A DNA stretch of 64,000 bases from Pseudomonas mandelii. Lineage in GTDB: Bacteria > Pseudomonadota > Gammaproteobacteria > Pseudomonadales > Pseudomonadaceae. Where the stretch lies: positions 62,001 through 126,000 of the forward strand of contig NZ_RCZA01000014.1 in the NCBI RefSeq assembly GCF_006438925.1. The letters run 5' to 3'. The translations under genes were made by a program, and so were the position numbers. Below are positions 52,057 to 61,861 of this stretch, one piece after another; position 1 is the first letter of the stretch; each line of letters starts with the position of its first letter. Below the pieces are notes generated by a model. It was not told where the DNA came from, did no database searches, and was given only the letters and a program-made list of their open reading frames with translations.

Positions 52057-54600
52057 TCAATAGGAATAAGTCAGGCGAGCGAACACGCCTTCAGCGCGGT
52101 CATCACCCAGCACCTTCACGCGGTACTGCAAAGAAAAGTCCACATAGGAGCGGGGGGCGTTGTACGCATCTTCGCGGAACCAGTATCGGACGTTGTTACC
52201 GATACCAACGCCGCCGGCCTTGCCCGAAGATGAGTCCGTGCTGCCGTCGGTGTCCGTCTTGCTGTTCATCTTGGAGTCGTAGTCGAACGCGGCCACGACG
52301 TGGGGGAAACTCACCCAGCGCGAGCCTGCGCCGCCGATGGCGTAGCTGCGACCCACCTGCCATTCGCTGTTGAAGTAGTCACGCGAGTCGTTGACGTAAT
52401 GACCGGCTTCAGCGAACAACTGCGAGGTCCACCAGCTGGAGGCATCCACCCGCAGATCGGTCCCGATGCTTGAGCCGTAGCCCAGACGCACCAGCCAGTC
52501 ACCGTCGACGTCAGACGATCCCAAGGGGAATGTACGCTCGACGGCGGCCATCACGTTCAGCGAAGTGAAGGGTTTGATCCGGACACCCACGGCGCCTTGC
52601 AGCGCATCGAAACCGGTATCCGAATCGCCGTTCTTGCTCCACAGCGTGTCGGTGATGCGTCCGTAGAGTTCGACAAAACGTGCGTTGCGATAGCCCAAGG
52701 GACGCCAGGAAAGCTCGGTGCTGTTTTGCAGGCTGTCATTGCTGTTGCTGCCGCTACTCGGGGCTGAGCTCAGGCCACTGCTCGAACTGTTGCCGCGATA
52801 ACTGGTGGTGCTGGTCAATCCCCAGGTGCGCGACACATCGGCCACCGCGCGACGGGTGTCGAACAGCTGCTGCGGGGACATGTCGAGTTCACCGGCATTT
52901 TTTGCGTCGATGACTCGTTTGAAGTAGGTGACGGCTTGCTCGTCGTCATTGACCCGCATGGCGGTGTACGCCGCATCCTGCGTTGCTGTCGGCGTGAGTC
53001 GGGTGTCGGCATCGGCCTTGCGGAACGAAGTGTGGGCACCGTCATCGTCGCCGGCCTGGACCGACAAATAAGCGATCTGCAGGTCGCTCATCGATTCCAG
53101 CTCGCCCGTGTCCCGCGCTTGTTGCAACCGTTCGCGCGCGGTTCGGCGCTGGCCGATGGCGGCATACAGACTGGCTTCTTCGTAGGCGGGAAGGCTGGCC
53201 AGTGCCAGTGCCTGGGTAAAGTCCTTGCGCGCCCCGGCATCGTCACCCGATTGCTGACGCAGACTGCCGCGCTGGGCGAGCAGACGAGCGTCATCGCCCG
53301 TGAGCTTGAGACCTTCGCTGGCTGCCGCGATAGCTTCGGGCACACGTTTCTGATCACTCAGGGCGCTGACCAGCAGTCGGCGGTACGCCGGATTCTGTGG
53401 TGCGCGGACAATGGCTTGGTTGGCCAGAACCACCGCCGAAGCGGCGTCTTTGCGGGCCAGGGCCGCGTAGGCTTGGCCGGCCATGTCGGTTCCGCCATCA
53501 CGCTGGTTGCCCGGCCAGATATCACAGACCAGGCCGAAAGCCGTTTCCTGACAGTTCAAGGCCGGTGCAGGGAAGTGGGCAATAACGTTCGCGCCGTTGT
53601 TTTTCTGCCGCAACGCCAAGCGGGCGTTGGTGCGTCGGCGGGCCACTTCACCGCCTTCATCGTCGGCCAATGGCTGCAGATGATCGAGCGCTTGCTGAGG
53701 CTCGTCATGGGCCAGTGCAGCGTCCGCGGCGAAGAAACGAATGTCACGGGTTTCTGCTTCCAGCAGGCCATCGATGGCCAGGGCGTGGTTCAGGTCAGCC
53801 TGGGCAGCCTGAGTTTTACCCTGACGATCACGGGCGTAGCTGCGCAGAATCCACGGAGCGATTTCCCCATCGTCTTGCGCCAAAGCGCCTGACGCGGCCT
53901 GTTCGGCCCCTGGATAATCCTTGGCCGCGAGCAGGGCACTGATCAGCAGTTGCTGATTGGCGACGATTTCCGGAGCCCAGGCGACGGCTTTTCTGGCCTG
54001 GTCCACGGCCAGGGACACCTGGCCTTGCTCCAGGGCGAGATAACCCTCAACCGCCAGCGGAGCGGCCAATTGACGACGAATCGCTTCGCGACGCATCAGC
54101 AAGGTATCGTCGTCCGGGAACACCACAAGCGCCTGGGTGGTGGCTTGATCCGCTTCCTGCAAGTGCTGCTGGCGCTGCAAGGACTCGATCAGCAGCAATC
54201 GGTAATCCATGCGTTTGGGCGCTTGGGCGATGGCTTTGCGTGATGCCTGGGCAGCCGTGCCGAAGTCATCGCGATCGTAGGCCTTGAACGCCTGGGCCGC
54301 GGCGCCGAAGCCTGGGGCCTGACGCGACTGTGGGTAGCGTTTGGGATGATCACGCAGTTCCTTGTCGCGCTGAGCCAGCACAATCAAGGTGTTCAAACGG
54401 GTGATGTCAGCCCGCTGACGCAAGGCTTCGCGGGCCTTGGCGATGGCCAGGTCGTAATCTTTGCGCGCGTAGGCGCTGTAGGCCTCGTTGGCAGTGACAT
54501 AGGCCGGGCCGGTCAATGGCAGCGGCAACGTCTCGGCAAGAGCAAGCCCAGGTAACAGGCTTAGCCCCGTGGCCATGAGGGTCAGGAAGGGGCGTTTCAT
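52057..54600 (-). CDS. NfrA-like outer-membrane export protein: TPR domain plus C-terminal beta barrel
   Basis: An 847-residue outer-membrane protein. The signal peptide (MKRPFLTLMATGLSLLPGLA, cleavage near ALAETL) is followed by ~560 residues of TPR-like helical repeats (AYSAYARKDYDLAIAKAREAL, AFKAYDRDDFGTAAQASRKAI, AYAALARKDAASAVVLANQAI). A ~250-residue C-terminal barrel then begins near STELSWRPLGYRNARFVELY and ends with an aromatic residue (FARLTYSY). This matches E. coli NfrA, known as the phage N4 receptor and exporter of the NfrB polysaccharide. Its ATG overlaps the nfrB stop by 4 bases. Confidence 0.82.
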   Translation of the reverse strand: MKRPFLTLMATGLSLLPGLALAETLPLPLTGPAYVTANEAYSAYARKDYDLAIAKAREALRQRADITRLNTLIVLAQRDKELRDHPKRYPQSRQAPGFGAAAQAFKAYDRDDFGTAAQASRKAIAQAPKRMDYRLLLIESLQRQQHLQEADQATTQALVVFPDDDTLLMRREAIRRQLAAPLAVEGYLALEQGQVSLAVDQARKAVAWAPEIVANQQLLISALLAAKDYPGAEQAASGALAQDDGEIAPWILRSYARDRQGKTQAAQADLNHALAIDGLLEAETRDIRFFAADAALAHDEPQQALDHLQPLADDEGGEVARRRTNARLALRQKNNGANVIAHFPAPALNCQETAFGLVCDIWPGNQRDGGTDMAGQAYAALARKDAASAVVLANQAIVRAPQNPAYRRLLVSALSDQKRVPEAIAAASEGLKLTGDDARLLAQRGSLRQQSGDDAGARKDFTQALALASLPAYEEASLYAAIGQRRTARERLQQARDTGELESMSDLQIAYLSVQAGDDDGAHTSFRKADADTRLTPTATQDAAYTAMRVNDDEQAVTYFKRVIDAKNAGELDMSPQQLFDTRRAVADVSRTWGLTSTTSYRGNSSSSGLSSAPSSGSNSNDSLQNSTELSWRPLGYRNARFVELYGRITDTLWSKNGDSDTGFDALQGAVGVRIKPFTSLNVMAAVERTFPLGSSDVDGDWLVRLGYGSSIGTDLRVDASSWWTSQLFAEAGHYVNDSRDYFNSEWQVGRSYAIGGAGSRWVSFPHVVAAFDYDSKMNSKTDTDGSTDSSSGKAGGVGIGNNVRYWFREDAYNAPRSYVDFSLQYRVKVLGDDRAEGVFARLTYSY

Positions 54601-56711
54601 GCCGGAAGCTCCGCAGGGTAGTGGCTGTGCTGACGCGCCACGGCCTTTTCGATGGTGGAGCGGGGCAGCACGCCGCTGTCGACCAGATAGTCGCCGATGC
54701 GTCCGTGACGCTGCGGGCGGTACTGCAACATGGCGCGATTGAATACGTCGCGATCCAGCAGGCCCGTTTCGATCAACAAGTCACCCAGCAGTGGCGCGCG
54801 GGCATCCGGCACGGACTGGCCTTCGCGCACGTTCAGTTGACGTAATTGCGCGACGATTTCGCTTTCCCGGGCAATCAGCTGCACCGGTTCGCTGCCCAGT
54901 ACCTCGCTGACTTGTTGCAGACCTTCGGCCGGCAACGGGCTGGCCACGGCAAGTTGTACTCGGCCCTCGGCATTCAAGCCAACCGGCACCACGCGCCAGC
55001 GCAGCGCGAATTCATCGTCCAGGGTAGGGGTCGACGCCTGTGCCTTGCTGGCCACATCGAACACCCGCGGCAGATCGTTCTGGAAGGCTATGGCTTCCGC
55101 CAGTGTCTCGTCGTCCAGCCAGCCATTGCTGAGCAAGATCCGTCCCAATGGCATGTGCCGGGTTTTCTGTTCGTCGAGCGCGCTTTGCAGGTCGGTTTCG
55201 TTGATCGCCTGCCAGGACAGCAACACGCTGCCCAACTTGCGCGGTGCGAAGGCAACTAGGTCGGTGGACGGGAAGTCGTGCATGGTCTTGTCCCACACCA
55301 GTTTGCGGTTCATTACCTTGCCGACGATGAACATGCGCCAGGCGCGTGATGCAGCCATGAAGTTGACAAAGTTGCCCACCACCATGCGCGGGATGGACAG
55401 CAATCCATGCTGCCAACCGTATAAGACGGTGGTGAAATAGCAGCGGTGCGCGATACGCCAGGCCAGCGCGATACCGTTGGCCAGCAGCAGGTATTTGATG
55501 AAACCGTTGGTTTCAAACGGCGTCGGGAAGCTCACATCCCACAGGCCACTCTGGCGCAGGATGATCAGGCCCAGCAGCTGCACCAGAATCACGTAGGCGA
55601 TGATGCTGACGAACGCCGTCACCACGCCCTTGCGGTCACGAAACAGCAGATAACGGTTGGCCAGCGAACCATTCCAGCCCATTTGCTCCCAGCCTTGCAG
55701 GCCGATGCCCAGCGTCCAGCGGGCTTTCTGGCGGAATGCGGTACGGAATGTATCGGGAAAGAATTCCCGCACGCACAACGGCATCTTCAGGGTCGATTCG
55801 TAAGGTTTGCGAAACCAGGATTTACGCAGCACGCGAAACTGCACCGGGAAGCGCACGAAGATCGCGTTCATGCCGACCTTGGCCAGGCGTGCGCCGACGT
55901 CATAGTCCTCGGTGAGGCTGTCCGTGTTGAACGGCTGGTTCTGGGTTTCCCCGGCCAGCACTCGCAGGGCTCGGTGGGAGAAACAGGTGCCAACCCCGGC
56001 AGACGGCACCGTGTCGGTCATGCTTTCACGCACGACCAAATCCTTGCCATGCCATTCGGCGAATTCGTCCATGTAGGTGCCCGCCACCCATTCGTACCAG
56101 TTGCGTTCCAGCGAAACCACGGGCAGCTGAATCATGTCCTTGCGCGGCAGCAAGTAATTGAACAGCCGCAATTCCAGCGGGTGCAGTACGTCCTCGCTGT
56201 CGTGCAATACGACGCCGGCGAAGGTCATGCCGTGGGTTTTCTCGTGCAGGAAGATCGCCTGGATCACCCAGTTCAGGCAGTCGGCCTTGCAGGTTGGCCC
56301 GGCATGCGGGACTTCCACGCGATGCAGCTGCTTGTAGCGCCGACGCATGCGTTCCACTTCATCGATGGTGCGCTGGTCATTGATGTAGGTGCCGACGAAG
56401 ACGACATAGTTCTGGTAATCCAGGGTCGACACCATGTTCTCGATCATCGGTGCGATGACGTCATATTCCAGCCAGGCCGGGACCATGATCGCCAACGGCT
56501 GTTCATCCCGGGCCATCAGTTGCTCGGCGGTCAGCGGCCTATATTTGCGACCCACGGTGAACTTGCGAAACAGGCGGCGAGACCAGTACCACAGGTCAAT
56601 GAACAAATCGTCCAGGCTGGAGATCAGGATCAGCACCGCGATCACGATGGTCGAGATTTCCAGGAAACTGTAGTAGTGGGCCAGCCAATAGGGCCAATAA
56701 AGCGACGTCAT
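54597..56711 (-). CDS. nfrB: NfrB-type inner-membrane glycosyltransferase with C-terminal MshEN-like c-di-GMP domain
   Basis: A 704-residue membrane GT2 synthase. Processive GT2 motifs: LHDSEDVL (171-174 region), SLTEDYD (267-269) and RQKARW (327-332). Membrane spans lie near residues 15-35, 365-395 and 405-440. The C-terminal ~220 residues hold two GspE-N/MshEN-like repeats (MPLGRILLSNGWLDDETLAE and HGRIGDYLVDSGVLPRSTIE), a fold known to bind c-di-GMP. E. coli NfrB is reported to be a c-di-GMP-activated synthase that makes a ManNAc polymer with WecB supplying UDP-ManNAc; wecB is two genes upstream here. The neighbouring BcsB-like gene is an addition not found in the E. coli set. Confidence 0.88.
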   Translation of the reverse strand: MTSLYWPYWLAHYYSFLEISTIVIAVLILISSLDDLFIDLWYWSRRLFRKFTVGRKYRPLTAEQLMARDEQPLAIMVPAWLEYDVIAPMIENMVSTLDYQNYVVFVGTYINDQRTIDEVERMRRRYKQLHRVEVPHAGPTCKADCLNWVIQAIFLHEKTHGMTFAGVVLHDSEDVLHPLELRLFNYLLPRKDMIQLPVVSLERNWYEWVAGTYMDEFAEWHGKDLVVRESMTDTVPSAGVGTCFSHRALRVLAGETQNQPFNTDSLTEDYDVGARLAKVGMNAIFVRFPVQFRVLRKSWFRKPYESTLKMPLCVREFFPDTFRTAFRQKARWTLGIGLQGWEQMGWNGSLANRYLLFRDRKGVVTAFVSIIAYVILVQLLGLIILRQSGLWDVSFPTPFETNGFIKYLLLANGIALAWRIAHRCYFTTVLYGWQHGLLSIPRMVVGNFVNFMAASRAWRMFIVGKVMNRKLVWDKTMHDFPSTDLVAFAPRKLGSVLLSWQAINETDLQSALDEQKTRHMPLGRILLSNGWLDDETLAEAIAFQNDLPRVFDVASKAQASTPTLDDEFALRWRVVPVGLNAEGRVQLAVASPLPAEGLQQVSEVLGSEPVQLIARESEIVAQLRQLNVREGQSVPDARAPLLGDLLIETGLLDRDVFNRAMLQYRPQRHGRIGDYLVDSGVLPRSTIEKAVARQHSHYPAELPA

Positions 56712-56723
56712 CGGAAGGTTCCG

Positions 56724-58937
56724 TTACTGGCGATTGCGACGGGCGTTACGGCCGGCCAGCAACAGGATGAGGACCAACAGAATGCCACCCGGAATCAGCC
56801 ACAACAGCGACGGTGAGCGCCAGGCGTCCAGGCCCTTGGGTTCTTCGTTGTCGATCAGTTGGCTGCCACTTGGGTCCTGAGTGTCGAAGGTGGTCAGTGC
56901 ACCGTTGTCACCGAGGATGGCCACGTCGCCGCGGGTCAGCAGAATCTGCCTAGCAAAGCGGGGCGCGTCATTGCCCAGGGCGCGATAGACCAGACCGTGC
57001 TGGCCGCCGGCATCCACCACTTGCAACGAGGCCAGGTGGTTGAGGGGATGCACGTCCAGCAGCACCTGATCCTTGTGATTGATGCGCAGGCGACCCTGCT
57101 CATCGACCTGCACCGACTCTTTGCTGTCCTTGATCGGCAGCTCGAAGGCGAGGAAGGCTTTGTCCGGTGCGACCAAGGCTTTCGGGTCGGCACTGACGTT
57201 CAGTTGCGCCCGCAGCGGCGAAACACCGGCGGCGTCAGCCACCGAAATCACGTGTGGCAAGCTGCTCGCTGGATGCTCGAGGTAGGCCTGTGGCACGAGG
57301 ATTTGCGCGTCCATGGCAAAGCGCGCGGCCATGCCGGAGAAGTCATCACCCAGGGCAGTTTTATCCAGCACGATGTGGCTGGTCGGCAGCACCGAGACCG
57401 GGAAGGCCTGTGGCGTTTCCAGGCAACGATCACTGACCGGCTGACGCTGGAACGACACGCGCAAAACGTTCTTCGAACCCAGGGCGTAACGCGGGATATG
57501 GGCTTCGATGCGTTGCTGTTCACCGTTGGCCACGAGCTGTTGCGCGCCAATCAGGTAATCGTTGAGAAACAGCGAGGCCACCGGCGCGGTGTCCGATGCA
57601 CCGGGTGCGGCAGACACATCGACTACCGCCTTCACCGGCAGACGACCGTCGTAAGCCACGCTGCCTAGAGGGAACGAAGTGCTCCAGTCGGATTTGGCCA
57701 GCACGTCAATGGCGCCGGGGTTACCACCCAGGCGCGACAAGGCCACACGACCGTCGGCGCTCAAGGGCATTTGTGCTTCGCTGACGGTCAATTGGCGGCT
57801 GCGTGCCAGTGCGTTCCAGGCCGTGCTGAACAGGGCCAGCGCCTTACCGGTTGCTTGCGGCGCGATCATCAGCACCGGGCGGGTGCCCAGCAATGCCAGG
57901 CGCACGTTGTCAGTGCCGGTGGCGGCCAGACCTGCATTGATATGCCGCTCACGCCATTGCGTGAAGGCGTTGGCGGCTGTGGGGTCGAGGCCTTGAACCT
58001 GGCTCTGCAACGCGTCCAGCGATTCGTTGACGGCTTTGAGCAGTTGCGGGTCGTTGATTGCCAGATCCGCCTGGACGTTCGGGGTCTGGCCCAACATCAA
58101 CACCGCACCGATTTGCGCCGGGTTGGCCAGAACGTGCGGGCCTTTGCCATTGAGGCTGGCGAACGCTGGAATAGCCAGCAGTTCGGCCGGGATGCGCAGG
58201 CTGGTCAGGTCGACTGTGTCCTGTACGGCGGGGAAGGGCAGAACGCGGCTGTGCTTGCCAATCCGCTTCAGTGCGACACCAAGACGCCAGGCCGCATCGT
58301 AGCTGTCGGCTGACAAGGTGCCCGGCGCGACCATGATTCCCGGCTTGCCGGGCAATGCCGTCCAGGCGGCGCCGACGTCCTGTAACTGGCTGGCGTCGTA
58401 GCTGTAATTGAGGCGGGTGTCCGGTTCGATACGCAATACATTGCCGATCGCGCGTTCGTCTTCGCACAGCACACGGGACACGATTGACGACCAGGCAACT
58501 CCGAGGCGCAACGAGCCGTTTTCGCGTGCTTTCTTATCCACGCCGAGCGTGACGCTGGCGTCACCCTGGGGTTCGCTGAGCCCTTGCGCGCGCACCGGAT
58601 AACCGTCCAGCGACAACAGCAGCGTGTTGCGACCGCCTTCGCCATTGAGGTAGCTGGCGTCGAAATTCAGTGTGGCATCCGTCAGCGGCACACCCGCCGG
58701 CACGGGCAGATACAGCTCGCGTCGGGCGTCGGTGGAGCCGAGGATGATCGGTGCATCGATCCCCAGATCGCTCAAGCGGATCTCACGCTCTTGTCGCGTG
58801 TCGGCGTTGAGTCGGTTGATCGCCTGGGTGAGCGGGCTGTCCGCGGCCAGGGCGAAAGTCGGCATGAGCGCGAGCAGGCTCACGCCACAGGCAAGGGCGC
58901 TGAGCGTGCCCGTATGGATGGCAACGGAAGACTTCAT
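56724..58937 (-). CDS. BcsB-like periplasmic polysaccharide synthase subunit
   Basis: A 737-residue exported protein anchored by one C-terminal span (SPSLLWLIPGGILLVLILLL). The signal peptide ends near ALAADSP. The body matches the cellulose-synthase regulatory subunit BcsB: two repeated pairs of carbohydrate-binding-like and flavodoxin-like domains (SDLGIDAPIILGSTDARREL, YLNGEGGRNTLLLSLDGYPV, then FPLGSVAYDGRLPVKAVVDV, SLFLNDYLIGAQQLVANG, GSKNVLRVSFQRQP). In cellulose systems BcsB guides the glucan through the periplasm. Its place next to nfrB (12-bp gap) suggests the same role for another polymer. Confidence 0.82.
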   Translation of the reverse strand: MKSSVAIHTGTLSALACGVSLLALMPTFALAADSPLTQAINRLNADTRQEREIRLSDLGIDAPIILGSTDARRELYLPVPAGVPLTDATLNFDASYLNGEGGRNTLLLSLDGYPVRAQGLSEPQGDASVTLGVDKKARENGSLRLGVAWSSIVSRVLCEDERAIGNVLRIEPDTRLNYSYDASQLQDVGAAWTALPGKPGIMVAPGTLSADSYDAAWRLGVALKRIGKHSRVLPFPAVQDTVDLTSLRIPAELLAIPAFASLNGKGPHVLANPAQIGAVLMLGQTPNVQADLAINDPQLLKAVNESLDALQSQVQGLDPTAANAFTQWRERHINAGLAATGTDNVRLALLGTRPVLMIAPQATGKALALFSTAWNALARSRQLTVSEAQMPLSADGRVALSRLGGNPGAIDVLAKSDWSTSFPLGSVAYDGRLPVKAVVDVSAAPGASDTAPVASLFLNDYLIGAQQLVANGEQQRIEAHIPRYALGSKNVLRVSFQRQPVSDRCLETPQAFPVSVLPTSHIVLDKTALGDDFSGMAARFAMDAQILVPQAYLEHPASSLPHVISVADAAGVSPLRAQLNVSADPKALVAPDKAFLAFELPIKDSKESVQVDEQGRLRINHKDQVLLDVHPLNHLASLQVVDAGGQHGLVYRALGNDAPRFARQILLTRGDVAILGDNGALTTFDTQDPSGSQLIDNEEPKGLDAWRSPSLLWLIPGGILLVLILLLAGRNARRNRQ

Positions 58938-58978
58938 TCAGGTAGATCTCGAGCTGATAAGGGGAGGAGCGGTTTGGT

Positions 58979-60289
58979 TTATAAAGATGTGAAAGCCGGG
59001 AGACTTTTCTCGGGTACAGCTAGCCCTGACGGGTGGTGCTGGAACTTGGGCAATCGCACCCCAGTTACGACGAAATCATCGACCGGGCGCCCCATCAGGG
59101 CATCGACGATGCGCGCACTGGCCTTGCCATCGCCGTAGGGGTTGGCCGCCTGGGAGCATCGGTGCCACAGCAGGTCGTCATCGAACAGTGCGTTGACGCC
59201 AGCGATGATCGAGTCCGGCGAGGTGCCGACCAGCCGAACGGTGCCCGCGGCGACAGCTTCGGGGCGCTCAGTCACATCGCGCATGACCAGCACCGGTTTG
59301 CCCAGCGACGGCGCTTCTTCCTGCACGCCACCGGAGTCGGTGAGGATCACATGCGCACGTTGCATCAGGCGCACGAAGGCCAGGTAGTCCAGCGGCTTGA
59401 TCAAGTGCACGTTGGGCAGATCGCCCAGCTGCTCGGTGACCGGGCCCATGACATTGGGGTTCAAGTGCACCGGATAGACGATCTGGATATCCGTGCGCCG
59501 GGCCAGATGGCTCAGGGCCTTGCAGATATCCAGGAAGCCTTCGCCGAAGTTTTCCCGGCGATGCCCGGTCACCAGCAGAACCTTGCGGCCGGCTTGCAGG
59601 AACGAGAACTGTTGGTCCAGGCTTGCCCGCAGGTCAGCGTCTTGCTCAATGCGCCGCGCCGTCATCTGCAAAGCGTCAATCACCGTATTGCCGGTCACGA
59701 AGGCGCGACCTTGAAGGCGTTCGTCGAGCAGGTTTTGACGCGATTCGTGGGTCGGCGCAAACAACATGTCCGCACTGAGGTCGATGCAGCGGCGGTTCAT
59801 TTCTTCCGGCCACGGGCTGTAGATATCGCCGGTTCGCAGTCCAGCTTCGACGTGACCGACCGGGATGCGTCGATGGAACGCAGCCATTGAGGCAACCATG
59901 GCCGAAGTGGTGTCGCCGTGTACCAGCACCCGGTCCGGGCGGGTCATTTCCAGCACGGGGTCAATCGCCCCGTAAAGCGCCGCGGTCAACGAGTTGAGCG
60001 ACTGGTGCGGCGTCATCACATCGAGGGTGTAATCGGCCTTGAGGTCGAACAGATCCAGTACCTGCTTAAGCATGCTTTGATGTTGGCCGGTGATGCATAT
60101 CTGCGAATGAATGCCTGGTTCCGCAGCGAGGGCTTTGACTAAAGGCGCCATCTTGATGGCTTCTGGGCGGGTACCGAAGATCGAAAGGATTTTAATCCTT
60201 GAATGATGGCGAGCGATGATGTCTTCCTTGCGCAGTTTTAGTGCGCAGCACAACAACGACCCAAGTTTTATTGAACTTGAGCGCGCCAT
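58979..60289 (-). CDS. wecB: UDP-N-acetylglucosamine 2-epimerase WecB
   Basis: A 436-residue non-hydrolysing epimerase that converts UDP-GlcNAc to UDP-ManNAc. Core motifs: KILSIFGTRPEAIKMAPLVKALA, VHGDTTSAMVASMAAFHRRIPVGHVEAGLRTGD, LVTGHRRENFG, LTDSGGVQEEAPSLGKPVLVMRDVTERPEAVAAGT. The start is uncertain: the longest frame begins at 60343, but the ATG at 60289 (MARSSSIKL) is more plausible; the homologous core begins ~37 residues later and no good ribosome site is visible. It heads the operon, 41 bp before the BcsB-like gene, and would feed UDP-ManNAc to NfrB. Confidence 0.9.
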   Translation of the reverse strand: MARSSSIKLGSLLCCALKLRKEDIIARHHSRIKILSIFGTRPEAIKMAPLVKALAAEPGIHSQICITGQHQSMLKQVLDLFDLKADYTLDVMTPHQSLNSLTAALYGAIDPVLEMTRPDRVLVHGDTTSAMVASMAAFHRRIPVGHVEAGLRTGDIYSPWPEEMNRRCIDLSADMLFAPTHESRQNLLDERLQGRAFVTGNTVIDALQMTARRIEQDADLRASLDQQFSFLQAGRKVLLVTGHRRENFGEGFLDICKALSHLARRTDIQIVYPVHLNPNVMGPVTEQLGDLPNVHLIKPLDYLAFVRLMQRAHVILTDSGGVQEEAPSLGKPVLVMRDVTERPEAVAAGTVRLVGTSPDSIIAGVNALFDDDLLWHRCSQAANPYGDGKASARIVDALMGRPVDDFVVTGVRLPKFQHHPSGLAVPEKSLPAFTSL

Positions 60290-60780
60290 CGTTATTTGAA
60301 TTGAGTAAAGACCGGGACAATCAGCGTGAGATCTGATGTTCACTTCATGTGAGGTGGTGCGCTGCCCAAGAACCCGGAACCGGCCGGATTATTAGCATTG
60401 ATAGCGAATATTTCAAAGCGTTATATGTGTAATTCGTTTTAATGATTAGCAGTTGAAACTTTTATGTTTGTGGTCGGTCTTGTTTAGTTTTTCATGATTT
60501 TAAGAAGGTTTTTCCTATTATTACTATGCATTTAACTCATTGTTTTTTATGACTATTATTTTTTTTATCCCCGTTCGTCAGCTTTAATGAATTATTCATT
60601 CGTTATAACGGTCGCGATCAACGCGCTTGCGGTCTGGATTTCTAGCGTGAGGGTTATGATAGTCACTGAACTGACGCCTGTATATTGTCATGATGCAATA
60701 AGTGTTATTTCGGACTAATAAATGAATTTCCCCTCTGTCTTCAATTATTGATAAGCCCTCCGCCTATATTGGTCAGGCAG
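60290..60780 (-). promoter_or_regulatory. AT-rich leader/promoter region of the EPS operon
   Basis: Visibly richer in A+T than the rest of the window, especially 60380-60770, with T runs at 60540-60570 and no ORF. Such tracts in Pseudomonas attract the H-NS-like proteins MvaT and MvaU and often precede silenced exopolysaccharide genes. I see no promoter consensus I can defend. The stretch 60781-61258 has normal composition and no gene I can support; a 125-codon frame there is arginine-rich and looks spurious. Confidence 0.6.
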
Positions 60781-61258
60781 ATAACTCGAAGAAGGGGATC
60801 TTTGAGTCACCCATAACAGTGAAGCAACATTCCATCTTCCACCGTTATAAATCGCTTGATCGGTGATTGTTCAGGGCTTTCGTGCGAGGGAGAACCATGC
60901 CATCGGCACGCCTCCAGGCATTTTGTACCGGGATTGCGCATGTGGCGCCGCGGCGAGGATGCCGGTTACCTCGGCGCAAGGGTAGATTGGGTATTCCCAA
61001 CCACCGGAGGATGCGCAAGCAAGTCTGGTCCTGCTCTGGGGTGGGGAAGGGCAATAAAAGCATCTCAGCCTGCCGGCAGGCAGCATATGGAGCTGCTAGT
61101 GTTAAGTCCGCATGCCGTCAAAGTCTCTGCAGTCGGGTAGGTGTGAGCCGCAGTTTTGTACGTGACCAAGCCCTGCACCTGCCGCTGTTGGTCGTTGGCA
61201 GCGGTGTAATCCAAGATCTTCCTGATCCATCGAATGGCACTTAATCGAGGAAAAAATC

Positions 61259-61861
61259 ATGGCGAAGGTACTGGTTCTCTATTACTCAATGTACGGTCAC
61301 CTCGAAACGATGGCTGGCGCAGTGGCCGAAGGCGCACGATCCGTCCCCGGCACCGACGTGACGCTCAAGCGTGTCGCCGAAACCATCCCGGCCGAACAGG
61401 CAGCAGCCATTGGCGTCAAACTTGACCAGAAGGCTCCGGTGGCGACACCTGACGAGCTGGGCAATTACGATGCCATCATCTTTGGTACACCGACGCGCTT
61501 TGGCAATATGGCGGGACAGATGCGCACGTTTCTCGACCAGACCGGCGGACTGTGGATGAGCGGCGCGCTGGTCGGGAAAATCGGCAGTGTCTTTGCGTCG
61601 ACCGGCACCCAGCACGGTGGTCAGGAAACCACTATTACGTCGTTCCACAGCACACTCCTGCATCAGGGGATGGTCATCGTGGGTGTGCCTTACACCTGCG
61701 CAGGGCTGACCAACATGAGCGAGATCACCGGCGGTACGCCCTATGGCGCGACCACCCTGGCAGGCGCCGACGGTAAACGGCAACCGTCACAAAATGAACT
61801 GGATATTGCGCGTTTCCAAGGCAAACACGTCGCTGAGCTTGCAAAAAAGATCGCGGGTTAA
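61259..61861 (+). CDS. wrbA: NAD(P)H:quinone oxidoreductase WrbA
   Basis: A 200-residue flavodoxin-like FMN enzyme that reduces quinones by two electrons. The FMN-binding motif [16 protein letters not shown] (residues 4-19), the [12 protein letters not shown] loop (near residues 79-90) and [12 protein letters not shown] are typical of the WrbA family and match its usual ~200 residues. ATG 61259 is behind GAGGAAAAAATC. It stands alone; its promoter lies in the preceding non-coding stretch. Confidence 0.95.
   Translation: MAKVLVLYYSMYGHLETMAGAVAEGARSVPGTDVTLKRVAETIPAEQAAAIGVKLDQKAPVATPDELGNYDAIIFGTPTRFGNMAGQMRTFLDQTGGLWMSGALVGKIGSVFASTGTQHGGQETTITSFHSTLLHQGMVIVGVPYTCAGLTNMSEITGGTPYGATTLAGADGKRQPSQNELDIARFQGKHVAELAKKIAG

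Noticed and set aside
60867-61244. A 125-codon frame upstream of wrbA
   Set aside because: Arginine- and serine-rich with no family, overlapped by similar frames on both strands; composition looks non-coding.
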